Position numbers and translations under genes: made by a program. The notes below the pieces were generated by a model. The model did no database searches. It worked only from the letters and a program-made list of their open reading frames with translations, and was not told the DNA's origin. From positions 531,025 through 595,024 of the forward strand of contig NZ_BMMW01000003.1 of assembly GCF_014646135.1 (NCBI RefSeq): 64,000 bases of DNA, written 5' to 3'. Origin of the DNA: Nocardia camponoti (GTDB lineage Bacteria > Actinomycetota > Actinomycetes > Mycobacteriales > Mycobacteriaceae). Shown piece by piece: positions 8,246 through 17,167 of this stretch (its first letter is position 1; each line of letters opens with the position of its first letter).

Positions 8246-9447
8246 GCGCCTCCTGGAACCGCGAGCCCGGCAAGCCCGTTGGGCACGCCAACCTCGGATG
8301 CGAGCCCCGGCTGGCTGTAAACGAGCTGATTGGGGAACGCCGTCACACTCGACGCCGGGTTCGCCATGATTGGCACGTAATTCATTGCGAGCGAGCTAAT
8401 TACGGGTGCGAGGTACTGCGCGCACAGGTCCGCTGACCGGTTCGAATCGTTGTGCTCAAGCGCGCGAATCGACCCGCACAGGAACGCCAACGGGTTGGCT
8501 GGATTGTTCAGCGCGATCGCCCCTGACAGCGTGCCCTGGGCAGGCTTGTAGATCTGATAGAAGTTCACCAGCGCGGTCGGCGCGGCATGCAGCACGCGTT
8601 CAAACTCGGGCCGCTTATCAACCAACTGTTGTGTGACCGCGCCCAGCCGCTGGACGCCTTCGGTGAGCTGTGGGCCGCTGTTGTCGAGGAAACGCTTCAC
8701 GTCGGCGAGCGCGGCGTCGAGGTCGTCGAGACCCGCACCCAACTCGCTCGACGCGCCGGCAAGCACCGACGAAACCGAGGCGAGTCGGCCGCTGAACTGC
8801 ACGATCTGTTCGTTGCTCGCCGACAGCACGTCAACGAATTTTTGCAGGTTGCGAACGGTCGCGAACAGGTCGGTCCTGCCGTCGGACAGCGTGGTCATCG
8901 TTGCCGACAACTCACGCAGCGTCGTGCGGAACGCGTCGCCGTTGCCGTCCATATTCGCGGCCGCGGTATCGACAAACCTGCCGAACGAACCCTGCTTGTC
9001 ATCGCCCACTGGGCCCAAAGTGGTTGCCAGACTCGACAACTCAGCCTTGATGTCGTCCCACTCGACCGGAACGGCAGTGCGTTCGATCGGAATCTTCGCT
9101 CCATCAACAAGTTTCGGTCCGCCCGTGTAGGCCGGTGCCAACTGGATGAACCGCGCCGAAACCAGGGAAGGCGCGATCAGCACCGCGCGCGCGTCGGCGG
9201 GCAGCTCGACGGATTTGTCGATGCTCATCCGCACCGCGACCCGCCCCTCCCCCGGCTCGATCGCGTCGATGCGCCCGATGGTCACGCCGAGAACGCGCAC
9301 CTCGTCGCCGACGTAGAGCCCGGTTGTCGAGGTGAATGACGCGGTCACCGTCGAGGTGCGCAGCCCGGTGACGACATACGCGATGCCGCCGACCAGCGCT
9401 AATACAACGACGGCAGCTACCGCGTAACTCCAGCGTGGGAACTTCAT
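8242..9447 (-). CDS. mce4D: Mce4D, MCE-family protein
   Basis: A 401-residue MCE subunit. It has an N-terminal anchor (YAVAAVVVLALVGGIAYVV), the MCE domain (SFTSTTGLYVGDEVRVLGVTIG), then a helical region with heptad-like repeats. I used the ATG giving MKFPRWSYAV, which overlaps the mce4C stop by 4 bp; longer in-frame starts would add an Arg-rich tail inside mce4C. Acts at the cell envelope as part of the six-subunit Mce4 assembly. Confidence 0.92.
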   Translation of the reverse strand: MKFPRWSYAVAAVVVLALVGGIAYVVTGLRTSTVTASFTSTTGLYVGDEVRVLGVTIGRIDAIEPGEGRVAVRMSIDKSVELPADARAVLIAPSLVSARFIQLAPAYTGGPKLVDGAKIPIERTAVPVEWDDIKAELSSLATTLGPVGDDKQGSFGRFVDTAAANMDGNGDAFRTTLRELSATMTTLSDGRTDLFATVRNLQKFVDVLSASNEQIVQFSGRLASVSSVLAGASSELGAGLDDLDAALADVKRFLDNSGPQLTEGVQRLGAVTQQLVDKRPEFERVLHAAPTALVNFYQIYKPAQGTLSGAIALNNPANPLAFLCGSIRALEHNDSNRSADLCAQYLAPVISSLAMNYVPIMANPASSVTAFPNQLVYSQPGLASEVGVPNGLAGLAVPGGA

Positions 9448-10502
9448 CGCGGCGGCTCCGTCTTTGCTGGGTCGATGCCCGGCGGCCGTGGATGGGTGAA
9501 AATGTCGATCACGTCCTGCGGCAAATGTTCGGGCCAGACGAGCGCGTCGACGAGCGGGCGCAGCTCGGTGCTCGTCGCGTTCACCACGTAGGCGTTGAAC
9601 CACGGCCCGTTGCCGACCTGTTCGCCAAGCGCGGCCGCGTACGGGCCGAGTCCGTCGAGCGCGTCCGAGATGTTCTGCTTATTGCGTTGCAGGAGCCCGA
9701 GCACCGAGTTGAGCTTGGTGAGCACGGGTTTCATCTGCGACTCGTTATCAGCGACGAGTCCCGACAACTGCTTGGCGACCGCGTCAACGTAAACGATCAT
9801 CTGGTTGATCGCGGCGCGGCGATTGTCGAGTTCGCCGAGCAGGTTATTGCCGTCGAGCAGCAGCATGTTCAGCTGCGTACTGCGGTCGGCTAGGGTCTTC
9901 GTCACCGTCTGCGCGCGAGCGAGCAACTGCGTAAGGGCCTGGTCGCGCGTGTTGATGCTGCGCGAAAGCGCGGTCACCCCGTCGAGTGCGGTCCGCAGTG
10001 GGCCGGGGGTGTCCTTGAAGGCAGCCGACAGCGTGTCGAGGGTCTGATCAACCTGGTTCATGTCGAGGTCACGCACGGTCGCGCCGAGGTCGCCGAGCGC
10101 TTCATTGAGCGAATACGGCGACGTGGTGCGTTCCAGCGGAATCGTGTCGGCAGCGCGTAGAGTGCCGGTGCCCGCGGGCACCACCTCAAGCGATTTGCGC
10201 CCGAGCACGGTGTTGGTCTTGATCGCCGCGGTTGACTTGGTGCCCAACGGAATTGACTCATCGAGCCGGAACCGAACGAGCACCTTCGCGCCGGACAACG
10301 AAACCTTCTCAACCTCGCCCGACCGCACGCCAGCAACCTGCACCGCATCGCCGGGGACAAGCCCGCCCGCGTCGAGGAAGTACGCGGTGAAGATCGCACC
10401 CGATCGAACAAACGGCAGCTTCGAATACTGCAGCGTCGCAAGCGAAATCGTGATCGCTAGCACGATGCCGACCACGCCAATGGTCACCTTGCGCTCACTC
10501 AT
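9444..10502 (-). CDS. mce4C: Mce4C, MCE-family protein
   Basis: A 352-residue MCE subunit with membrane anchor (VTIGVVGIVLAITISLATL), MCE domain beginning AIFTAYFLDAGGLVPGDAVQ, and a helical region. The C-terminus is short and Pro-rich (HPRPPGIDPAKTEPPR). It overlaps mce4B by 8 bp upstream and mce4D by 4 bp downstream, which argues for tight translational coupling and equal stoichiometry. Confidence 0.92.
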   Translation of the reverse strand: MSERKVTIGVVGIVLAITISLATLQYSKLPFVRSGAIFTAYFLDAGGLVPGDAVQVAGVRSGEVEKVSLSGAKVLVRFRLDESIPLGTKSTAAIKTNTVLGRKSLEVVPAGTGTLRAADTIPLERTTSPYSLNEALGDLGATVRDLDMNQVDQTLDTLSAAFKDTPGPLRTALDGVTALSRSINTRDQALTQLLARAQTVTKTLADRSTQLNMLLLDGNNLLGELDNRRAAINQMIVYVDAVAKQLSGLVADNESQMKPVLTKLNSVLGLLQRNKQNISDALDGLGPYAAALGEQVGNGPWFNAYVVNATSTELRPLVDALVWPEHLPQDVIDIFTHPRPPGIDPAKTEPPR

Positions 10503-11523
10503 TCGGCGTGCACCTTCCGGTCGCTTGCAGGCCCGGCATCTTTACTTCCATCGGCTGACCGTTCGGTCCGTCGATGAGGAAGTTGGTCCCGCATACATAC
10601 AGCTGCAGGAACGAGCCGTATGCGCCGATGCGAATGAGCTTCTTGTAGGTGTCGGGCAGCCGATCGAGTACCCATTGCAGTTCGTCGGACCCGTTGTCGA
10701 GATTCGTTGCGAGCCTGCCAGTTTGGTTGATCGTCTCGCGCAGGTCGGGTCGCGCTGTGACGAGCAGATCGTTGAGTTCCTTGGTCGCGCCCGCGATACG
10801 TGGCAGCGCGGCTCCGATCGGATCCCGTTGTGCGGCAAGCCCACTCACGGTGCGTTGTAGCTCGTCGATGGTGGTACGGAACTGGGCGTCGCGCTGGTCG
10901 ATGGTGCCGAGCACGGTGTTGAGGTTGTCGATCACGCTGCCGATCAGCGCGTCGCGGTCGCCGAGCGTCTTGGCGAAGCTGCCGCCACTGTTGAGCAATG
11001 AGACGAGCGTGCCGCCTTGGCCTTGGAAGATCTGCAACAGCGCTGCGGTGAGGTCATTGACTTGGCCCGGGTCGAGTCCACGCAGCAACGGCTTGAAGCC
11101 GCCAAGCAACAGGTCCAAATCCAGTGCGGGCGTTGTCTGTTCGCGTCCGATCGTCGCACCGTCGGCAAGTACGCGAGGCGACCCGGCACCCTGGGTGAGT
11201 TCGAGGTACCGATCGCCGACGAGGTTTTCGTACTTGATCGCCGCGTGTGTGCTGGCAAGAAGCTGATACTTGTGGTCGACGTCGAACTGCACGTGCGCGA
11301 GCCGGTCGTCGCCGACGCGCACCGAGTTCACCGTCCCGACCGGCACGCCAGCGATGCGCACCTTCGCGCCAGGCAGCATGCCCGACGAGCTGGTGAACAC
11401 CGCGTGGTAGCCGTTTTCCGCCGAGAATCGCGCCTGGCTCAGCACAATGGCGAGGCCGGCGAAAACGAGCGTCATCACGATGGTGAAGATCGCGAGCTTG
11501 ATGGTCGTCGCGGTGTTTTTCAC
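10495..11523 (-). CDS. mce4B: Mce4B, MCE-family protein
   Basis: A 342-residue MCE subunit. It has an anchor helix (IKLAIFTIVMTLVFAGLAIVL), the MCE domain (GYHAVFTSSSGMLPGAKVRIAG), a helical region, and a conserved C-terminal LQLYVCGTNFLIDGPNGQPM segment with Cys residues typical of MceB. The start overlaps the mce4A stop by 4 bp. Confidence 0.92.
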   Translation of the reverse strand: MKNTATTIKLAIFTIVMTLVFAGLAIVLSQARFSAENGYHAVFTSSSGMLPGAKVRIAGVPVGTVNSVRVGDDRLAHVQFDVDHKYQLLASTHAAIKYENLVGDRYLELTQGAGSPRVLADGATIGREQTTPALDLDLLLGGFKPLLRGLDPGQVNDLTAALLQIFQGQGGTLVSLLNSGGSFAKTLGDRDALIGSVIDNLNTVLGTIDQRDAQFRTTIDELQRTVSGLAAQRDPIGAALPRIAGATKELNDLLVTARPDLRETINQTGRLATNLDNGSDELQWVLDRLPDTYKKLIRIGAYGSFLQLYVCGTNFLIDGPNGQPMEVKMPGLQATGRCTPNE

Positions 11524-12725
11524 TTCGCCGTCACCCCCGGCAGGCCAGCGAAGAGCATTTGGAACACGTTCGGCACCCCGTTGAGCTGCGGTGATCCGGT
11601 GCGCGGCGCGTACGGCGCGCCCTGGTTGGTATCGGTGACGAGGTAGTTGGCGTGGCTGCCGGGCACGCGGTCGACAACACCCTCACAGCGCGGGCCGCCA
11701 GTCGCGTTCACCTTCGGCAGGTCGTTCGGGTACTGGTAGGGCGATGCGCCGAACATGAAGTTGGTGTTCATGCCAATGCCGGGCAGGATGCCGCCGAACA
11801 TCGCTTCGGCGGTCGGCATCAGCGGGGCGATGCCGTTGATGATGCAGCTGAGCGCGGGCGCGTAGTCCCACAGCAGTTTGGTCGTTGGGCGAAGCAAGTC
11901 CAGGGCGGTGGTGATCTGAGCTTCGTTCTCGTGCAACACCGTTGACGTTGTATCGGCCAGGCCACTGACGTTCACCAACACCTCGTCGAGTTGCGCGGAG
12001 AGTTCGCTGATGGACTTGGCTGTCACCGTCGCGTTGTCGGCGGTGCGTAGGAGCGAACCGGAAACGTCGGCGTAGGTGTTGGTCACCGTCGCGGTCTTGT
12101 CGAGGTCGGCCTGGAGCGTCGGCAGCGTTGGGTTGATTTCGTGCAGGTAGCGGTCGGTGCGGGACAGCAGGTCGCCCATTTTGTCGCCACGTCCGCCGAG
12201 CGCGGTGCCGAGCGCGGTCATCGTCGCGTTGAGTTTTTCGGGCTCGACCTGGGCGAGCACGTCGGACAGATGTTGGAAGAGGGTATTGAACTCGACGGTG
12301 ACCGCCGAGGACCGCACGGTCGTCCCTGGCTTGAGCGCCTGGGTCGACGCCTGGTCTGGCACAACGAAATTCACGTACTTCGCGCCGAAGACCGTGGTCG
12401 AGCGAATGTCGACGCCAGCGTTGGCGGGAACCATCGCGAGCAGGTCGGGGTCGACGTCGAGCCGTAATTGCGCGCGGTCGCCGTCAACGTCGATCGACGA
12501 AACGCGGCCGATTTCAACCCCGCGCACCTTCACCTTCGCGTCCGGGTCTAACACGAGACCGGAGCGCGGCGCGTCAACGAGAACCGTTGCGGTCTGGGTG
12601 AAATCGCCACGGAACAGTGCGAGCGCGTAGCTCGCACCCGCCGCGAGCAGCCCAACCAAGGTGAGCGCGGCGAGTTTCTTCCCGAGCCCACCCGCGAACG
12701 CGGTCTTGAAAACTTTGGCATTCAT
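11520..12725 (-). CDS. mce4A: Mce4A, MCE-family protein
   Basis: The first MCE subunit, 401 residues. It has an N-terminal anchor (LAALTLVGLLAAGASYALAL), the MCE domain (TQTATVLVDAPRSGLVLDPDAKVKVRGVEIG), a helical region, and a C-terminal MceA-type domain with PNDLPKVNATGGPRCEGVVD. I chose the ATG giving MNAKVFKTAF, four bases after the yrbE4B stop. Mce4A in mycobacteria is required for cholesterol uptake. Confidence 0.92.
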   Translation of the reverse strand: MNAKVFKTAFAGGLGKKLAALTLVGLLAAGASYALALFRGDFTQTATVLVDAPRSGLVLDPDAKVKVRGVEIGRVSSIDVDGDRAQLRLDVDPDLLAMVPANAGVDIRSTTVFGAKYVNFVVPDQASTQALKPGTTVRSSAVTVEFNTLFQHLSDVLAQVEPEKLNATMTALGTALGGRGDKMGDLLSRTDRYLHEINPTLPTLQADLDKTATVTNTYADVSGSLLRTADNATVTAKSISELSAQLDEVLVNVSGLADTTSTVLHENEAQITTALDLLRPTTKLLWDYAPALSCIINGIAPLMPTAEAMFGGILPGIGMNTNFMFGASPYQYPNDLPKVNATGGPRCEGVVDRVPGSHANYLVTDTNQGAPYAPRTGSPQLNGVPNVFQMLFAGLPGVTAK

Positions 12726-12729
12726 CGCG

Positions 12730-13581
12730 CTACCCCGAGAGGTGGAAGTTGCCGGAAGTGCCGTAGATGGCAAGGGAGATCAGCAACGTCACAGTGACAA
12801 CAGCGACGAGCGAAGCGCGCACCGCGTTGCCAACCGCGACGCCGACCCCGACCGGGCCACCGGCGGCGTGGAAGCCGTAATAGGTGTGGATGAGCATCAC
12901 CGCGAGCGCCATCGTGATGGCCTGGGCGAACGACCAGAGGATGTCGCTCGGGATCAAGAACGTCGAGAAGTAGTGGTCGTAAACGCCAGCGGACTGGCCA
13001 TAAATGACGACGGTGGCGAAGCGGCTCGCGACGAACGAAGCGATTACCGCCAGCGCGTACAGCGGGATGATCGCGATCATGCCAGCGAGCACCCGCGTCC
13101 CGACAAGGAACGGCACTGGCCGGATGGCCATCGATTCAAGCGCGTCGATTTCCTCGGCAACCCGCATCGCGCCGAGCTGGGCGGTCGCGCCCGCGCCGAT
13201 CGTCGCGGCCAAGCCGATCCCCGAAATCACCGGTGCCGCGATGCGCACGTTGATGAACGCGGCGAAAAAGCCGGTGAGTGCTTCAACGCCGATGTTGCCG
13301 AGCGACGAATACCCTTGCACCGCAATGGTTCCGCCCGCCATCAGCGTCAAGAACCCGACGATCACCACGGTGCCGCCGATCACGGCGAGCGCGCCGGTGC
13401 CCATGCTGATCTCGGCGACGAGCCGGATGGTTTCGGTGCGGTAGTAGAGCAGCGCGCGCGGCACGGATGCGATGGCCTTCACAAAGAAGATCGCCTGATT
13501 GCCAAGGGAGTCAATCGAATTCGATACTCGCTTGATGCGGCGGAGGCCTCGCGGGAACTTGCTGCGGATCACGATCGCCAT
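12730..13581 (-). CDS. yrbE4B: YrbE4B (SupB), MlaE-like permease of the Mce4 importer
   Basis: A 283-residue polytopic MlaE/YrbE permease. The diagnostic cytoplasmic motif VAEEIDALESMAIRPVPFLVGTRVLAG is present, with around five to six membrane segments. It pairs with YrbE4A to form the inner-membrane part of the Mce4 ATP-driven importer; the ATPase (MceG) is encoded elsewhere. The start ATG (MAIVIRSKFP) follows the yrbE4A stop by 4 bp. Confidence 0.95.
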   Translation of the reverse strand: MAIVIRSKFPRGLRRIKRVSNSIDSLGNQAIFFVKAIASVPRALLYYRTETIRLVAEISMGTGALAVIGGTVVIVGFLTLMAGGTIAVQGYSSLGNIGVEALTGFFAAFINVRIAAPVISGIGLAATIGAGATAQLGAMRVAEEIDALESMAIRPVPFLVGTRVLAGMIAIIPLYALAVIASFVASRFATVVIYGQSAGVYDHYFSTFLIPSDILWSFAQAITMALAVMLIHTYYGFHAAGGPVGVGVAVGNAVRASLVAVVTVTLLISLAIYGTSGNFHLSG

Positions 13582-13585
13582 CGGG

Positions 13586-14350
13586 TCACCGCACCGTGAA
13601 TTCGAGACCGACCGCGGTGACAACCACGTTCACAACAAAGAGCGCCATGAACGCGAAGACAACCGTTTGGTTCACCGCGTCCCCGACGCTCTTGGGGCCA
13701 CCCTTGACTTGCAAGCCGAGATAACACGCGACCATCCCGGCAATCAGCCCGAAGAGGCCGGCTTTGACCTCGGAAATCAGCAGCTCGGGCAGGTGCGTGA
13801 GCAGCGGAATACCGTTCACGAACGCGCCCGGGTTCACGCCTTGCAGAAAAACGGAGAACAGGAAGCCGCCGACAATGCCGATCGTGCAGACCAGGCTGTT
13901 GAGCATCAGCGCGACGAACATCGACGCGAGCACGCGCGGGACGACAAGTCGACCGATCGGGTCGATGCCGAGCACCTTCATCGCGTCGATTTCCTCGCGA
14001 ATGGTGCGGGCACCGAGGTCGGCGCAGATGGCCGTCGCACCCGCGCCAGCGACGATCAACACCGTGACGATCGGGCCAACCTGAGTGACCGCGCCGAAGG
14101 CCGCGCCCGCCCCGCTGAGGTCGGCGGCACCAATCTCGCGAAGCAGGATGTTGAGCGTGAAGCTCACCAGGACGGTGAACGGAATCGCGACCAACAACGT
14201 TGGCACGATCGACACGCGCGCGACGAACCATGACTGGTCGACGAACTCGCGAAATTGGAAGGGCCGCCGGAAGGAAGCTTTCGCGACTTCGGCACTGAGT
14301 TCGAAGAACCCGCCGACCGCCCGCAACGGCACAGCAAGGAGGTCATTCAT
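13586..14350 (-). CDS. yrbE4A: YrbE4A (SupA), MlaE-like permease of the Mce4 importer
   Basis: First permease of the mce4 operon, 254 residues. It contains the EExDAMxVxGIDP motif (REEIDAMKVLGIDPIGRLVVPRVLA) and several membrane segments. The ATG is preceded by GGAGGAAACAG, an excellent ribosome site that fixes the start. A KstR-type site lies about 90 bp upstream (14437-14450), the expected place for control by the cholesterol repressor. Confidence 0.95.
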   Translation of the reverse strand: MNDLLAVPLRAVGGFFELSAEVAKASFRRPFQFREFVDQSWFVARVSIVPTLLVAIPFTVLVSFTLNILLREIGAADLSGAGAAFGAVTQVGPIVTVLIVAGAGATAICADLGARTIREEIDAMKVLGIDPIGRLVVPRVLASMFVALMLNSLVCTIGIVGGFLFSVFLQGVNPGAFVNGIPLLTHLPELLISEVKAGLFGLIAGMVACYLGLQVKGGPKSVGDAVNQTVVFAFMALFVVNVVVTAVGLEFTVR

Positions 14351-14436
14351 CTGTTTCCTCCTCGCTCGCTGCGCGGGTGTTGCCACCCGCATCTCGCTTC
14401 CGCACCGCGACCCCGATCTGAAGACTGACCAAAGAC

Positions 14437-14450
14437 TAGAACACGTTCAC
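14437..14450. promoter_or_regulatory. KstR-type operator upstream of yrbE4A-mce4
   Basis: TAGAACACGTTCAC fits the KstR consensus TNNAACNNGTTNNA with one mismatch at the last base. It lies in the 328-bp gap between the steroid SDR stop and yrbE4A, about 87 bp before the start codon. KstR is the TetR-type repressor of cholesterol genes that is released by 3-oxo-cholestenoyl-CoA. Confidence 0.75.
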
Positions 14451-14652
14451 ACGAATGTCTGGCGTTTAAGAAGACCCAGACCAGGACTTTTTCGGGAAAT
14501 TTGTCCGCATAATTGAAACGAACACTTGCCGACAGCCTCCTACCTCGTGTGAGGCGTCACACACCCCGACGCTCATGTCTACCAACACTCGGTCAAGTGA
14601 TCAATAGGAACGTTTCGGGGTGTGACTCACCGGAGAATGGCCGCCAACTTCT

Positions 14653-14683
14653 GGCTAACTCGCGGGCTAACCTACCGGCTAAC
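14653..14683. repeat. Three GGCTAAC direct repeats at exact 12-bp spacing
   Basis: GGCTAAC occurs at 14653, 14665 and 14677. The third overlaps the stop of the SDR gene. The rest of the gap 14351-14678 holds the KstR-type site and no open frame of note. The phased copies could be a binding array, but this may be chance. Confidence 0.35.
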
Positions 14684-15581
14684 CAAGATCGCGTAGCGAC
14701 CTCGCGCTGAACGTCCAGTCGGCAGGACGGTCAGCGAAGTGCGCGCCGATCGCGGCGGCGAGGTCGTCGTCGGCCCATTCCGCGCCGGGCGCGTCGAAAC
14801 GGGCTTCGACCTCCGGTGCCGCCATCAGCGCGACCATTGGGCCGTAGACGACGAACACTTGCCCGCTCACCGCGTCGGCGGCGGGCGAAGCGAGGTAACT
14901 AACAAGGCGCGCAACATGTTCGGGTGCGAGCGGGTCGACTGCCGACTCCGGTGCCGCTTCAAAGACCGACTCGGTCATTGCCGTGCGTGCGCGTGGGCAA
15001 ATCGCGTTGGCGCGCACGCCGTAGCGCGAAAGTGCCCGTGCCGCAGACAAAGTCAGCGCGGTGATGCCCGCTTTCGCCGCACCGTAGTTGGCTTGACCCT
15101 CGGGGCCGAGCAGACCAGCCTCCGACGAGGTGTTGATCAGCCTGCCGTAAACCGGGCCACCTTCGGCCTTCGACTTCGCGCGCCAGTAAGCGGCCGCATT
15201 GCGCGAAAGCAGGAAGTGACCGCGCAGATGCACCGCGAGCACGGCGTCGAAGTCGTCGTCAGACATGTTGAACAACATGCGATCTCGGGTGATGCCCGCG
15301 TTGTTGACGACGATGTCGAGACCACCGAGGGCGGTTTCCGCCGTGCTCACGAGCGCGTCGGCAGTGGCGCGTTCAGCGACGCTACCTCCGACGAATTCCG
15401 CTTTGCCACCGAGTTCTCTGATGGCACTGAGGGTTTCGGCCGCAGCTTCCTCGGTGAGGTCGTTGACCACCACCGCCGCACCCGCCGCCGCAAGCGCGAC
15501 TGCCTCCGCCCGGCCCAAGCCCGCGCCCGCACCGGTGACAATCGCAACGCGGCCTGCCAAAGTAGTCTGGATCACACTCAC
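14679..15581 (-). CDS. hsd4A: Short-chain dehydrogenase, 17-beta-hydroxysteroid/hydroxyacyl-CoA type (Rv3502c-like)
   Basis: A 300-residue classical SDR. The N-terminal nucleotide motif is VTGAGAGLGRAEA, with NNAG (VVNNAGITRDRMLF) and the catalytic YGAAK preceded by INTSSEAG. In actinobacteria the equivalent gene between fdxD and yrbE4A encodes Hsd4A, a dehydrogenase acting on side-chain hydroxyacyl-CoA or 17-beta-hydroxy steroids. The GTG giving SVIQTTLAGRVAIV was chosen since longer starts cross the KstR operator at 15593-15606. Position in the cluster supports the assignment; the substrate is inferred. Confidence 0.85.
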   Translation of the reverse strand: MSVIQTTLAGRVAIVTGAGAGLGRAEAVALAAAGAAVVVNDLTEEAAAETLSAIRELGGKAEFVGGSVAERATADALVSTAETALGGLDIVVNNAGITRDRMLFNMSDDDFDAVLAVHLRGHFLLSRNAAAYWRAKSKAEGGPVYGRLINTSSEAGLLGPEGQANYGAAKAGITALTLSAARALSRYGVRANAICPRARTAMTESVFEAAPESAVDPLAPEHVARLVSYLASPAADAVSGQVFVVYGPMVALMAAPEVEARFDAPGAEWADDDLAAAIGAHFADRPADWTFSARSLRDLG

Positions 15582-15592
15582 CGGGCCGACTT

Positions 15593-15606
15593 TAGAACGT
15601 GTTTCA
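15593..15606. promoter_or_regulatory. KstR operator between fdxD and hsd4A
   Basis: TAGAACGTGTTTCA matches TNNAACNNGTTNNA exactly. It sits 12 bp before the hsd4A start and 18 bp after the fdxD stop, so hsd4A can have its own repressed promoter, possibly with a near-leaderless message. Confidence 0.85.
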
Positions 15607-15624
15607 GTCTTCGGCAAGGGGCAA

Positions 15625-15813
15625 TTACGCGAGTCGCAGCGCGGCCTTCGGGCATTGGGCGACCGCCTCTTCCGCATCAGGCACACGGTCGGCGTCAACC
15701 TCGGCAACGGTGACCGTAAGTTGGTCGTTGTCGTCGAGTTCGAACATGTCAGGGGCTATTCCGACGCACACGCCGTTGGCTTCGCATCGGTCGAAATCCA
15801 CGATGATCTTCAT
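15625..15813 (-). CDS. fdxD: Ferredoxin FdxD
   Basis: A 62-residue actinobacterial 3Fe-4S-type ferredoxin (MKIIVDFDRCEANGVCVGIA). Cys10, Cys16 and Cys54 (AQCPKAAL) can bind the cluster, while the second position of a 4Fe-4S set is Ala/Asn. Such ferredoxins feed electrons to P450s; CYP125 at 30797-32083 is the obvious local partner, though KshA-type reductases are also possible. I used the ATG that gives MKIIVDF with a purine-rich stretch upstream. The palindromic KstR site at 15890-15903 lies upstream. Confidence 0.92.
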   Translation of the reverse strand: MKIIVDFDRCEANGVCVGIAPDMFELDDNDQLTVTVAEVDADRVPDAEEAVAQCPKAALRLA

Positions 15814-15889
15814 GGGTGTTTCCTTTCTCGCGCTGGCGCGAAGCGTAACCCGCGCCGGTTGGTCGGCGAGGGGTATTGCCCGGCAATAC

Positions 15890-15903
15890 TGAAACATGTT
15901 TCA
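15890..15903. promoter_or_regulatory. KstR operator, perfect palindrome, between fdxD and fadE26
   Basis: TGAAACATGTTTCA is a perfect 14-bp palindrome matching TNNAACNNGTTNNA. It lies between the divergent fdxD and fadE26 starts and so can control both. Confidence 0.9.
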
Positions 15904-15955
15904 GTTGATATGCAATGATCGGATCGTCCGTTGACGTCAACACCAAGGTGGGCCC

Positions 15956-17143
15956 ATGCGCGTCGCGTATACGCCGCAACAGGAACAATTGCGCGCTGAG
16001 CTGCGCGAGTACTTCGCCGGTTTGATCACTCCCGAACGCCGCGCCGCACTGCGCTCGCAGACCGGGGAATACGGATCGGGCGACGTGTACCGCGAGGTCG
16101 TGCGCGAAATGGGGCGCGACGGCTGGCTCACGCTGAGCTGGCCGAAGGAATACGGCGGCCAAAACCGGTCGACGATGGACCAGCTGATCTTCACCGACGA
16201 AGCGGCGATCGCCGGCGCTCCGGTGCCGTTCTTGACCATCAACTCCGTCGCGCCGACCATCATGCACTACGGCACCGACGAGCAGAAGAACTTCTTCCTG
16301 CCGCGCATCGCCGCAGGTGAACTGCACTTTTCGATCGGCTATTCCGAGCCAAGCGCGGGCACTGACCTCGCGTCGCTGCGCACTTCCGCGGTCCGCGACG
16401 GCGACGAGTACGTGATCAATGGGCAGAAGATGTGGACGAGTTTGATCGCCTACGCTGACTACCTGTGGCTCGCGGTGCGCACCGATCCGACCGCGCGCAA
16501 GCACAAGGGCATCAGCATGCTGATCGTGCCGACGACGGCCGAAGGGTTTTCCTGGACGCCCGTGCACACGATGGCCGGCCCGGACACCAGCGCCACTTAT
16601 TACCAGGACGTGCGCGTTCCGGTTTCGTCGTTGGTCGGGCCGGAGAACGGCGGCTGGTCGCTGATCACCAACCAGCTCAACCACGAGCGGGTCGCACTCA
16701 CGTCGGCCGGACCGCTCGGGGTTGCCGTCGACCAGACCGTCGCGTGGGCACGCGAGACTGACGCGCCCGAAGGTGGTCGCATGATCGACCAGGAGTGGGT
16801 GCGCCTGAATCTCGCGCGCGTTCACGCCAAGGTCGAGTACTTGAAGCTGCTGAACTGGGAGATCGCGAGCAGCGCCGACGCCGGCGCCGCGCCGCGCCCG
16901 TGGGACGCGTCGACGTGCAAGGTGTACGGCACCGAACTGGCGACCGAGGCGTACCGGTTGCTGATGGAAGTGCTTGGGCCCGTTGCGTATTTGCGTCAGG
17001 ACTCCCCCGGTGCCGCGCTACTCGGCCGCCTCGAACGCATGCACCGCGCCGCCCTGATCCTCACCTTCGGTGGCGGCACGAACGAGGTCCAGCGCGACAT
17101 CATCGCGATGACCGCGTTGCGTCAGCCCGCCGCCGCCCGCTAG
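15956..17143 (+). CDS. fadE26: Acyl-CoA dehydrogenase FadE26 (ChsE4)
   Basis: Large subunit-type partner of a heteromeric steroid acyl-CoA dehydrogenase. ChsE4-ChsE5 from M. tuberculosis forms an alpha2beta2 enzyme that starts beta-oxidation of the sterol side chain by oxidising 3-oxo-cholest-4-en-26-oyl-CoA. The 395 residues show GYSEPSAGTDLASLRT and NGQKMWTS for FAD/substrate binding, and FGGGTNEVQRDIIA at the C-terminus. Glu244 in LNHERVAL corresponds to the catalytic Glu reported in ChsE4. The next gene, fadE27, follows after 24 bp. The ATG at 15956 is the first after the KstR palindrome. Confidence 0.93.
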   Translation: MRVAYTPQQEQLRAELREYFAGLITPERRAALRSQTGEYGSGDVYREVVREMGRDGWLTLSWPKEYGGQNRSTMDQLIFTDEAAIAGAPVPFLTINSVAPTIMHYGTDEQKNFFLPRIAAGELHFSIGYSEPSAGTDLASLRTSAVRDGDEYVINGQKMWTSLIAYADYLWLAVRTDPTARKHKGISMLIVPTTAEGFSWTPVHTMAGPDTSATYYQDVRVPVSSLVGPENGGWSLITNQLNHERVALTSAGPLGVAVDQTVAWARETDAPEGGRMIDQEWVRLNLARVHAKVEYLKLLNWEIASSADAGAAPRPWDASTCKVYGTELATEAYRLLMEVLGPVAYLRQDSPGAALLGRLERMHRAALILTFGGGTNEVQRDIIAMTALRQPAAAR

Positions 17144-17167
17144 CTTCACGAAAGTCTGGATTTCACA

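Noticed and set aside
12661-14233. Two long plus-strand frames opposite yrbE4A/B
   Set aside because: Asp/Arg/His-rich antisense of membrane proteins; no start context and no domain.
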